From DATKQI01 sp035532755 (GTDB taxonomy: Bacteria; Pseudomonadota; Alphaproteobacteria; Acetobacterales; Acetobacteraceae), in the NCBI GenBank assembly GCA_035532755.1, contig DATKQI010000351.1, positions 1 through 6,269 of the forward strand: a DNA stretch of 6,269 nt, in the 5' to 3' direction. Positions within the stretch are counted from its first letter, which is position 1. Each line of letters opens with the position of its first letter. Position numbers and translations under genes: made by a program. This document shows, piece by piece, positions 1 through 6,128 of the stretch. Under the pieces are notes generated by a model, which did no database searches, had not been told where the DNA came from, and saw only the letters and a list, made by a program, of their open reading frames with translations.

Positions 1-150
1 TCTGGTTTGCGCGAGACGGATTTCATGCCGGATCTGCGCCCCGCTCAGCCGAGATTCGGCAACCATCAAGGCCCCGCCTGCCAGAAGCAGCAGGGTGCCG
101 GCGATGGCGAACGAGGCGGGCAGCCAGGTGATCGCCCCGCCGGTCTGCGT
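1..150 (-). pseudogene. Fragment coding a hydrophobic membrane segment, continuing past the left edge
   Basis: I do not recognise the gene. The minus strand is open for 50 codons from 150 to the window edge. The translation has a clear hydrophobic stretch of about 22 residues (around TWLPASFAIAGTLLLL to GGALMV), followed by a charged cytoplasmic-looking segment with ESRLSGAQIRHEIRLAQ. This pattern fits a transmembrane helix followed by an amphipathic helix. The frame differs from that of the adjacent IS630 remnant, which fades at about 160-165, so the IS probably joined or truncated this gene. The only in-frame upstream start candidates are poor, so the segment is most likely a gene interior or 3' part that lost its 5' end. 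It could still be a chance open frame in GC-rich DNA. Confidence 0.35.
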
Positions 151-162
151 CCCCAAAGACGG

Positions 163-487
163 TGATGGATGGCGAAACAGTGGCGCAGCATGTCGGCCAG
201 CTCGACGAGCGTGATAACCGCCTGCGCCTCAATCGCCGCCAGATAATATTGCGGTGTGCCTCGATGCGATGTGACGGCATGTCGCCGCCTTGCGGCTTGC
301 CGCGGGTCAGGCCGATGGCGCGCCACGCCTGCACCCAGCGTATCGCGCTCGCAGCTGACACGCCGAAGCGCTCCGCCGCGGCGCGCCGCGACATGCCGCC
401 ATAAACGGCCGCGACCAACCGCGAACGCACATCAGTCAAGACACGACAGACTGAGCCGGTACCCGCGAAAGGAAGATCGGAAGGCAA
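163..487 (-). pseudogene. IS630-family transposase remnant (N-terminal helix-turn-helix part, frameshifted)
   Basis: The translation starts near a TTG at 487 or, more likely, a TTG at 439. It gives the typical DNA-binding N-terminus of IS630-type transposases: DVRSRLVAAVYGGMSRRAAA, then ERFGVSAASAIRWVQAW, then KPQGGDMPSHRIEAHRNII. At about 241-244 the frame breaks. The next frame continues exactly where the family does, with LAAIEAQAVITLVELADMLR. The junction is explained by loss of one base (ATC-CTG reduced to ATCTG). A short VSPSITVFGD-like stretch back in the first frame suggests a second indel near 180, after which similarity ends at about 163. The DDE catalytic domain is absent. This is a dead insertion-sequence fragment. 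The family assignment is from memory of the motif series and is fairly secure; the exact element is unknown. Confidence 0.8.
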
Positions 488-513
488 GGGCTTTCAGGTG
501 ATATCGAAATCTC

Positions 514-540
514 TTGCCCATGAATCCAGGGCTCTATAAA
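514..540 (+). promoter_or_regulatory. Possible promoter for the DUF5131-tcmP pair
   Basis: TTGCCC (514-519) and TATAAA (535-540) lie upstream of the gene that starts at 566, separated by 15 bases. The -10-like hexamer is good and the region is locally AT-rich compared with its surroundings. The spacer is two bases shorter than ideal for a housekeeping sigma factor. A start site near 547 would leave a leader of about 20 bases. This is inferred from sequence only. Confidence 0.25.
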
Positions 541-551
541 GTTCTCTTTAT
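536..551. repeat. Perfect 6-bp inverted repeat overlapping the putative -10 region
   Basis: ATAAAG and CTTTAT face each other across TTCT. The palindrome covers most of the -10-like TATAAA and the probable transcription start, 14 bases before the ATG of the DUF5131 gene. That position would suit an operator. With only A/T-rich arms and a four-base loop, a chance occurrence cannot be excluded. Confidence 0.4.
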
Positions 552-565
552 GTTCTGGGTAAACG

Positions 566-1312
566 ATGGGAGATAACAGCGCAATTGAGTGGACCGATGC
601 GACGTGGAACCCGGTGACGGGCTGCACGAAGGTCAGCCGTGGCTGTGACAATTGCTACGCCGAGCGCTTCTCGGAGCGCTTCCGCGGCGTCGCTGGACAC
701 CCTTTTGAAACCGGCTTTGACCTGACGTTACGGCCGGAACGGCTCGCACAGCCGCTTAACTGGAAACGTCCGAGAATGATTTTCGTGAATTCCATGAGCG
801 ACCTGTTCCACAAGGATATTCCGCGCTCATTCGTCGATCAGGTCTTTGATACGATGGAGCGCGCCCACTGGCACGTCTTCCAGGTGCTCACCAAACGCAG
901 TTCACTTATGAGCAAATACCTGCAAGCTCGCTATGGCCGTGGTCGTGGGCCGCAGCACATCTGGTGCGGCGTGTCCGTCGAGGACGCGCAGGCGAAATCC
1001 CGCATCGCCCATCTTCGATCGGCACCGGCGGGAATGCGGTTCCTATCGCTGGAGCCGCTGCTTGGGACGCTCGGCGACCTGAATCTGACCGGTATCGACT
1101 GGGTCATCGTTGGGGGGGAGAGCGGCCCCGGCGCCCGCCCGATGGACGCCCATTGGGTACGCCATATCCGCGACCAATGCCTTGGACAGGGCGTGGCGTT
1201 CTTCTTCAAGCAATGGGGAGGCATCAGGCCAAAGGCAGGCGGACGGGCACTGGACGACCGCGAATGGAGCCAATTCCCGTGCCAGCCCGAACAACTCGCG
1301 GCGGCTGAATAG
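566..1312 (+). CDS. Three-Cys-motif protein, phage Gp37/Gp68 (DUF5131) family
   Basis: This is a complete 248-residue protein of the phage Gp37/Gp68 family (DUF5131). The N-terminus carries the family signature IEWTDATWNPVTGC, followed by the three cysteines C20, C27 and C30 in a C-x6-C-x2-C arrangement. Later family blocks are MIFVNSMSDLFH (71-82), FQVLTKR (105-111), IWCGVSVED (132-140), RFLSLEPLLG (158-167), DWVIVGGESGPGARPM (178-193) and FFFKQWGG (212-219). Clustered cysteines suggest metal or iron-sulphur binding, perhaps a radical-SAM-like fold, but that is inference; the biochemical role is not established to my knowledge. Members are found in phages and mobile elements, commonly beside a TcmP partner, as here (ten bases downstream). 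The ATG at 566 is chosen because the family starts just before the IEWTD block; the ribosome binding site is weak (GGGT, seven bases upstream). No frameshift or missing motif is visible, although the neighbouring partner gene is broken. Confidence 0.9.
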   Translation: MGDNSAIEWTDATWNPVTGCTKVSRGCDNCYAERFSERFRGVAGHPFETGFDLTLRPERLAQPLNWKRPRMIFVNSMSDLFHKDIPRSFVDQVFDTMERAHWHVFQVLTKRSSLMSKYLQARYGRGRGPQHIWCGVSVEDAQAKSRIAHLRSAPAGMRFLSLEPLLGTLGDLNLTGIDWVIVGGESGPGARPMDAHWVRHIRDQCLGQGVAFFFKQWGGIRPKAGGRALDDREWSQFPCQPEQLAAAE

Positions 1313-1912
1313 GCCGACTTCGTTGCCCGACACTCTGACTGCCGCCAGTTGGGCTTTGGCACCTCACACCGCGGCGAAGCTGGACATTCTCGGCGCCTAC
1401 CTACGCGCCTGGTTTCCCATCCTCAGCCGTGGACACAACTTCGACCGTATCATCTACATCGACGGCTTCGCAGGGCCGGGCCGGTATCAGCACGGCGAGG
1501 ACGGCTCGCCCATCGTGGCGCTGAAAGCCGCCTTGGGAGCGCTGAACGGTCAGGTACAGCTCCCGTTCGAATTTCACTTCGTCGAGCGGCGGCGGCGCAT
1601 GGTAGCGGCCCTGAATGCCAACATCGCCCACCTGCGCGAACACTGCATCATTCCGTCAAGCGTCAAGATTTACGTGCATGGCGGCCTTCTGTTCGAGGAC
1701 GCCTACCAGCAGCATATCCGGCCGCGCCTGCTGGCCCACCCGCGCGCGCCTGCCTTCGCGCTGGCCGATCCGTTCGGCTGGACGGGATTGCCGATGCAGA
1801 TCCTGACCGACCTCATGACGCGGCCAAGCACCGAGGTTCTCGTCAACTTCATGTTCGAAGAGATCAACAGGTTCCTGAACCATCCCGACCAGCACGACAA
1901 CTTCGACGAGCT

Positions 1913-2017
1913 GTCGACCCGCTTGGCGTGCAGGTCCGGCCCATACAGCCCGCCGATGAACCCCCGGACTTCCCCCAGACGCCCGCTCGCACGCACCGCC
2001 TTGACCACGCTCCGCAT
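1913..2017 (-). pseudogene. N-terminal scrap resembling an IS4-like transposase
   Basis: From the ATG at 2017 the minus strand reads MRSVVKAVRASGRLGEVRGF and then IGGLYGPDLHAKRVDS. It stops making sense exactly where the opposite strand becomes TcmP. The DLHAKRV segment matches my recollection of the N-terminus of IS4-type transposases that continue with SLA; this is a motif memory, not a search. The upstream 5' region runs to about 2074, where the minus strand reads CAGGGATAGCGCC, a plausible outer end of the element. Only about 35 codons remain, and the rest of the element, including the catalytic domain, is missing. The join to tcmP falls on GCTGTC (1910-1915), which could belong to either side, so joining through short microhomology is possible. 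Confidence 0.45.
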
Positions 2018-2088
2018 CCATCCGTCGCTGCCACGGAAGTTCTACGGAACGCCCACGAATCGGCGCTATCCCTGCATCAGAGGAAATG

Positions 2089-2115
2089 AGGGGATTCATG
2101 AGGTTCAAATCCCCT
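2089..2115. repeat. 8-bp perfect inverted repeat beside the tRNA-like scar
   Basis: AGGGGATT (2089-2096) and AATCCCCT (2108-2115) pair perfectly around an 11-base loop. The right arm lies inside the tRNA-Glu-like 3' end. The structure looks like a T-arm that gained about ten bases through a local duplication of TGAGG...TTCA. No T-run follows, so it is not a convincing terminator. Confidence 0.4.
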
Positions 2116-2126
2116 ACGGGACGCCA
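2102..2126 (+). other. tRNA-Glu 3'-end fragment, probable attachment-site scar
   Basis: The bases GGTTCAAATC followed by CCCTACGGGACGCCA match the end of a tRNA-Glu gene: T-loop TTCAAAT, the 3' T-stem strand CCCCT, acceptor strand ACGGGAC, discriminator G and CCA. E. coli tRNA-Glu ends very similarly, with CCCCTAGGGGACGCCA. No D-arm, anticodon arm or matching 5' acceptor GTCCCGT lies upstream, so this is not a tRNA gene. Copies of a tRNA 3' end are the usual attL/attR product of integrases that target tRNA genes. I infer that the DNA to the left belonged to an island and that the DNA immediately to the right was the original neighbour of the tRNA. No integrase is in view. Confidence 0.6.
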
Positions 2127-2127
2127 A

Positions 2128-2238
2128 TTATTTCAACGCTTTAATTAGCTCTATGTCCCCATCGGACCTTTCGTTGCGGTCCATCGGGACCGGTTCCAGC
2201 GCCCGCGCGACCGGCCGCCGATAGGCCGGATCGAACTT
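2128..2238 (-). pseudogene. Possible C-terminal fragment of an unknown gene, cut by the transposon
   Basis: The minus strand codes about 36 residues (FDPAYRRPVARALEPVPMDR, then NERSDGDIELIKALK) ending in TAA two bases after the CCA of the tRNA-Glu scar. Codons in the first two thirds are strongly G/C at third positions, as in real genes of this DNA. I do not recognise the protein. The frame stays open through the transposon's left repeat and res region up to 2661. That continuation overlaps the left repeat and res and runs antisense to tnpR, so I count only the part outside the transposon. A short chance frame remains possible. Confidence 0.25.
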
Positions 2239-2276
2239 GGCCAGGGCTAACGAAACGGCCTCCTGGTACGCATAAG
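2239..2276 (+). repeat. Left terminal inverted repeat (IRL)
   Basis: The repeat reads GGCCAGGG, CTAACGAAAC, then GGCCTCCTGGTACGCATAAG. It matches the reverse complement of 6091-6128 at 33 of 38 positions without gaps. The inner 20 bases are identical, as expected for the TnpA-binding part. Similarity trails on inside to about 2282 (CAGACA against CAGGCA). Confidence 0.85.
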
Positions 2277-2363
2277 CAGACAGAAAGAGAACGGGGTGGG
2301 ACGCCAGCCGCAGAAATCCACCAGAAATACCCTGACAGCCGTCACCGTCGATGATGGCGGGGG

Positions 2364-2499
2364 TGTCGGGAATCACCTGATTTCCGTCGGCCCTGCGGAC
2401 CAGTGCAAAGCCGAGGTGTTTGTAGCCTGAAATCTGCACGACAAACCCTGTCGGAATGAGGCAGTGTGCGGAAACCCTGAGCGCGAGGTTTTTCGCACA
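2364..2499 (+). promoter_or_regulatory. res: Candidate res site with three imperfect palindromes upstream of tnpR
   Basis: Three dyads are visible. Subsite I (2364-2389) has TGTCGGGAATCA facing TGATTTCCGTCG across CC. Subsite II (2415-2448) has GGTGTTTGT facing ACAAACCC. Subsite III (2465-2499) has TGTGCGGAAACC facing GGTTTTTCGCACA. Centres of I and II are about 55 bp apart, close to the 53 bp of the gamma-delta res site; II to III (about 50 bp) is wider than in that model. Strand exchange would occur at subsite I. Subsite III covers the tnpR ribosome binding site and the first base of its ATG, so resolvase bound there would also repress its own gene. The assignment rests on symmetry and position only. 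Confidence 0.55.
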
Positions 2500-3164
2500 T
2501 GCTGGTCGGCTACATGCGCGTCTCGACCGACGGCGACCGCCAGGTGATGGACCTGCAGCGCGATGCCCTGCTCGCCGCCGGGGTCGATGAGCGGCACCTG
2601 TTCGAGGACCGCGCGAGCGGCAGCCGCGGCGACCGCGCCGGCTTGGGCAAGGCGCTTGCATTCATCCGTGCCGGCGATTGCCTGGTGGTCTGGAAGCTGG
2701 ATCGGCTCGGCCGATCCCTGCCGCATCTGCTGACCACGGTGACGGACCTCAAGGAGCGTGGTGTCGCGTTCCGGTCTCTTACCGAGCAGATCGACACCAC
2801 CACGGCGCAAGGCGAGCTGCTGTTCCACATCTTCGGGGCATTGGCACAATTCGAGCGGGCGCTGATCCAGGAACGGGTGCAAGCGGGACTTGCCGCGGCA
2901 CGCCGCCGCGGTCGCAGTGGCGGCCGCCCTGTCGTGATCGATGCGGAGAAGCTCGGTGCGGTGGTCGCGGCGCTTGACGGCGGCGCCACCAAGGCGGCGG
3001 TCTGCCGCACCTTCGGCATCCGGCGCAGTACGCTTATCGACTCGCTCGCCCGCATCGGCTGGTCTGCCGGCCTCAAAGGGTCAGGAGGCATAAGTGGCGC
3101 GACGGCAGCGACTGAGCGAAACGCAGATCGCGGATCTGTTCGAGCCGCCGGCGGAGCAGCGTGA
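2499..3164 (+). CDS. tnpR: Tn3-family serine resolvase TnpR
   Basis: This site-specific recombinase resolves transposition cointegrates at res. The 221-residue protein opens with LVGYMRVSTD, placing the nucleophile at Ser9 with Arg7 beside it. The second catalytic block VVWKLDRLGRSL holds Arg69 and Arg72. The conserved FGALAQFERALIQERVQAGL (112-131) is the E-helix dimer and DNA-contact region. A helix-turn-helix domain follows (about 150-186, KAAVCRTFGIRRSTLIDSLA). All key residues are present, so it should be active. The ATG at 2499 is preceded by GAGG at 2485-2488. The last 24 or so codons, from GLKGSGG onwards, lie past the HTH and run over the start of tnpA in another frame. The tail is longer and less conserved-looking than in gamma-delta resolvase (about 183 residues). 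It is probably transcribed with tnpA. Confidence 0.93.
   Translation: MLVGYMRVSTDGDRQVMDLQRDALLAAGVDERHLFEDRASGSRGDRAGLGKALAFIRAGDCLVVWKLDRLGRSLPHLLTTVTDLKERGVAFRSLTEQIDTTTAQGELLFHIFGALAQFERALIQERVQAGLAAARRRGRSGGRPVVIDAEKLGAVVAALDGGATKAAVCRTFGIRRSTLIDSLARIGWSAGLKGSGGISGATAATERNADRGSVRAAGGAA
3083..3088 (+). promoter_or_regulatory. Strong ribosome binding site that sets the tnpA start
   Basis: AGGAGG lies five bases before GTG 3094, inside the tnpR coding region. It supports the GTG as the tnpA start and suggests translational coupling to tnpR. Confidence 0.75.
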
Positions 3165-6073
3165 GCTGGTCCGCCACTACACGCTGTCTGAAGCTGACCT
3201 TGCCGCGATCCGTCGCTGCCGCGGCGACCACAACCGCCTCGGCTATGCGCTGATGCTCTGCTATCTGCGCTTTCCGGGCCGCCCGCTGCGCGCCGGCGAG
3301 AGACCGCCGGCCCCGCTACGGGCGTTCGTTGCAGATCAGATCGAGGCTCTTCCGGACTGCATCGACGAATATCTCGCGACGGAGCGGAACCGGCAGCGCC
3401 ACGTGATCGAGTGCCAGGGGCAGCTCGGGCTGCGTCCTTTCGGCAGGCTTGCTGCCGCCGAGGTGACAGAGGCATTGCTCGCGCAGGCGATCGAGAACGA
3501 CCGACTCTCCTTCCTGGCGGGAGCGGTGATGCAGGCGTGCCGCGCGCGCGGCATCGTCGTCCCGCCTCCCGCAGCACTGGAGCGTCTGTGTGCTGATCTG
3601 CGCCACGGCGCGCGCCGGGAGGCGCATCGCCGGCTGACCGGGAGGCTTTCCGCCGAACAGCGCAAGCGCCTCGACACCCTGACCGAACATCGGGAGGGAA
3701 GCAGTCTGAGCTGGCTCGCCTGGCTGCGGCAGATGCCGGAGGCGGCCAAGCCCTCCGCCATGCTCGGCCTCATCGAGCGGCTGGAGCATGTGCGCGCCAT
3801 CGGCATCGAGCCGGGGCGCGGCCACCTCGTCCACCAGGCGCGCCTGGCGCAGCTGGCCCGCGAGGCCGAGCGCACCACGGTGCAGCATGTCGCCTGTTAT
3901 GAGCGGCAGCGTCGGCACGCGACACTGGTCGCCACCACGCTCGACATCACTGCCCGCTTGACCGACCAGGCCGTCGACCTGTTCGACCGGCTGGTCGGCG
4001 CGATGTTCCGCAAGGCCGAGGGACGGCACACCCGCGCCTTCCAGGCCGATGCGCGGGCGATCAACGAGAAGGTCCGCCTCTATGCCCGCGTCGGCGCCGC
4101 GCTCATCGCGGCCCGCGATGACAAGCAGGATGCCTATGGCGCGATCGCCGCGGTGATCCCGTGGGAGCGGTTTCGTGCCACGGTCGCGGAAGCCGAGGCG
4201 CTGGCCCGTCCGGAGCAGTTCGACACGCTCGAGAAGCTCGGCGAGCATTATGCCGGCATCCGCCGCTGGTCCCCCGCTTTCCTGGACGCGTTCGATTTTG
4301 AGGGCGTGCCCGCCTGCGCCTCGCTGATGCGCGCGATCATGCTGCTGCGCGAGGCGAACCGCTCCGGGGCTGGCCTGCCGGAATCCGCACCGACCGGCTT
4401 CGTGCGGCAGCGTTGGGCGCCCTATGTCCTGCCCGGCGGCACCATCGACCGGCGCCATTATGAGCTTTGCGTGCTGTCGGAGCTGCGTGACCGGCTGCGC
4501 GCCGGCGACGTCTGGGTCGCCGGCAGCCGGCAATACCGCTCCTTCGAGGAGCGGCTGATCTCGGCGGAGACGCTGCAGGAGCTGCTGCAGGCCGGCACCC
4601 TGCCGGTCGCTGTCGAACATGACTTCGATCAGTTCATCGCCGGCCGCCAAGCGCTGCTGAACGAGCGGCTGAAGGCGGTTGATGCCCAGGCCGCTGCCGG
4701 CAGGCTGCCGGAGGTGACGATCACCAATGGCGTGCTGAAGATCGCGCCGATCGAGAAATCGACACCGCCGGAGGCCGAGGCACTGGCCAACCGGCTCTAC
4801 GCCATGCTGCCGCGCATCCGCATCACCGATCTGCTGGCCGAGGTGGCGGGCTGGACCGGCCTCCCGGACTGCTTCACCCATCTGCGCACCGGTGAGAGCG
4901 CGGCCGACAGCCGCATCCTGATGGCCGGGCTGCTTGCCGACGGGCTCAATCTCGGCCTCACGCGCATGGCCGAGGCGTGCAGCATCGCCAGCCTCGGCCA
5001 GCTCGCCTGGACATCGGACTGGCACATCCGCGGAGACCTACGCCCTGGCGCTGCGCCGCCTGGTCAACCGGCAGCAGTGCGAGCCCTTCGCGGTGGTCTT
5101 CGGCAGCGGCACCGCTTCGTCATCGGACGGCCAGTTCTTCCAGGCCGCCGGCTTCGGCCGCGATTCAGCGCGGCTGAACGCCCACTACAGCCAGCGATCG
5201 GGCTTCAAGGTCTACACCCATCTCTCCGATCGCTACGCGCCGTTCCACACCAAGCTGATCGCCGCGACCGCGAGCGAGGCGCTGCACGTGCTGGACGCGC
5301 TGCTCTATCACCAGAGCGAGGTCGCGACGCGGCGGCATCACACCGATGGCGGCGGCGATTCCGACCATGTCTTCGCGCTGTGCAGCCTGCTCGGCTCCCA
5401 GTTCGCGCCGCGCATCCCAGACCTCAAGCATCGCCGGCTCTACAGCTTCGGCAAGCCCTCCACCTATCCCGCGCTGGAGCCGATGATCGCCGGCCGCATC
5501 AACGTCGCCCTCATCCGGGCGCACTGGTCGGAGATCCTGCGCGTCGTCGCGTCGATCCGCACCGGCACGGTGACGGCCTCTCTCATCATGCGCCAGCTCG
5601 CGGCCTATCCGCGGCAGAACGGGGTGGCGGCCGCGCTGCGGGAACTGGGACGGCTGGAGCGCACGCTGTTCACGCTCGACTGGATCAGCGAACCCGAGCT
5701 GCGCCGCGAAACCGGCCAGGAACTGAACAAGGGCGAAACGCGCAACAGCCTGGCACGTGCGGTCTTCATCCATCGGCTCGGGGAAATCCGCGACCGCACC
5801 TACGAGAACCAGCAGCACCGCGCCTCCGGTCTCAACCTGCTCGTCACCGCCATCATCCTGTGGAACACGCGATACCTGGAACGCGCCGTCGCGACCCTCC
5901 GCCAAACCGAGGATGTGCCCGACCATCTGCTCGCCCACCTATCGCCGCTCGGCTGGGAGCATGTGAACCTGACCGGCGATTATGTCTGGGGCGCACAGAG
6001 CAGCGCGTCGGAAAACACCGACGGATTGAGGCCGCTGCGGGCGGCGCCGGAAGCCTACCCCAGAGCCGCGTGA
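3094..6073 (+). pseudogene. tnpA: Tn3-family transposase TnpA, broken by a 2-base deletion
   Basis: TnpA binds the 38-bp ends and carries out replicative transposition. Frame 1 runs from GTG 3094 through 646 codons: the N-terminal Tn3 DNA-binding region (DUF4158 type; LSEADLAAIRRCRGDHNRLG near residues 31-50), the central helical region, and SLGQLAWTSDWHIR. There the family continues with E-E-T-Y-A-L, but the DNA reads CGCGGAGACCTAC at 5029-5041, two bases short. Frame 2 then supplies ETYALALRRLVNRQQ to the TGA at 6071-6073. All three catalytic acids lie in frame 2: Asp in SSSDGQFF (5126-5128), Asp in HHTDGGG (5345-5347) and Glu in ELNKGETRN (5735-5737). Joined, the two parts make about 992 residues, the normal family length. 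As written, frame 1 misreads to a stop at 6118-6120, giving about 1008 residues with a nonsense tail and no catalytic domain. Confidence 0.92.
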
Positions 6074-6090
6074 CGTTCCCGCTTTGCCTG

Positions 6091-6128
6091 CTTATGCGTA
6101 CCAGGAGGCCACTTCGTTAGTTCCGGCC
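6091..6128 (-). repeat. Right terminal inverted repeat (IRR)
   Basis: On the minus strand it reads GGCCGGAA, CTAACGAAGT, then GGCCTCCTGGTACGCATAAG. It differs from the left repeat at five positions, all in the outer 18 bases. It begins 17 bases after the tnpA stop. Similarity to the left end continues inward to about 6085 and, more weakly, to the CGTTC near 6074. Confidence 0.85.

Larger units (their letters stand above)
1323..2144 (+). pseudogene. tcmP: Three-Cys-motif partner protein TcmP, C-terminus replaced
   Basis: TcmP proteins are defined as partners of three-Cys DUF5131 proteins, and this one lies directly downstream of such a gene. I place the start at TTG 1323 (PDTLTAASWALAPHTAAKLD), because family N-termini begin a similar distance before the helix ending AYLRAWFPILS. 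Visible motifs are YIDGFAGPGRY (45-55), HFVERR (85-90), ALADPFGW (146-153) and EVLVNFMFEEINRFLNHPDQ (171-190). The first three resemble motifs I, II and IV of a class I SAM-dependent methyltransferase; that reading is my inference. Family-like sequence ends at NFDEL (about 1913). The remaining 77 codons, to the stop at 2142-2144, are unrelated: Pro/Arg-rich and antisense to an IS4-like transposase fragment. Full-length relatives continue well beyond this point, so the protein is probably non-functional, though an N-terminal product could still be made. Confidence 0.82.
2239..6128 (+). mobile_element. Tn3-family transposon, 3.9 kb, no passenger genes
   Basis: The element is bounded by 38-bp inverted repeats and contains, in order, a res-like region, tnpR and tnpA, all reading rightwards. 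This is the minimal replicative Tn3 plan: TnpA makes a cointegrate and the resolvase separates it at res. The inner ends of the repeats finish in TAAG, and their length is the Tn3-family standard. The outer four bases are GGCC rather than the usual GGGG. The five bases outside each end differ (AACTT left, CGATT right), so the expected target duplication is absent. tnpA is frameshifted. I infer an old, immobilised copy that could be moved only by a TnpA supplied from a related element. Confidence 0.85.

Noticed and set aside
483..518. GGCAAG/CTTGCC inverted repeat as an IS630 terminal repeat
   Set aside because: It is only six bases with a 24-base gap on one side of the remnant; the other IS end is lost, so it cannot be tested.
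1349..2089. Plus-strand open frame overlapping tcmP in another phase
   Set aside because: It is Arg/Ala/His-rich with no motifs, whereas the tcmP frame has family motifs.
2089..2126. Rho-independent terminator after tcmP
   Set aside because: The hairpin is followed by TACGGGACG rather than a T-run, and its right arm belongs to the tRNA-like scar.
2102..2126. Complete tRNA-Glu gene
   Set aside because: No acceptor 5' strand, D-arm or anticodon arm can be found upstream; only the 3' end is present.
2510..3577. Long minus-strand open frame opposite tnpR and the start of tnpA
   Set aside because: The translation is Arg/Ser/Pro-rich low-complexity sequence, typical of an antisense shadow.
3316..5025. 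Long minus-strand open frame opposite tnpA
   Set aside because: It lies antisense to clear transposase coding sequence in GC-rich DNA and shows no recognisable motifs, so it is a mirror frame.
5025..5040. Programmed ribosomal frameshifting joining the two tnpA parts
   Set aside because: There is no slippery run, and known Tn3 transposases are single-frame; a two-base deletion explains the join exactly.
5031..6120. Continuation of the first tnpA frame to a stop at 6118-6120, giving a 1008-residue protein
   Set aside because: After 5031 the translation becomes Arg/Pro/Ala-rich without transposase motifs, while the neighbouring frame carries the D-D-E domain.
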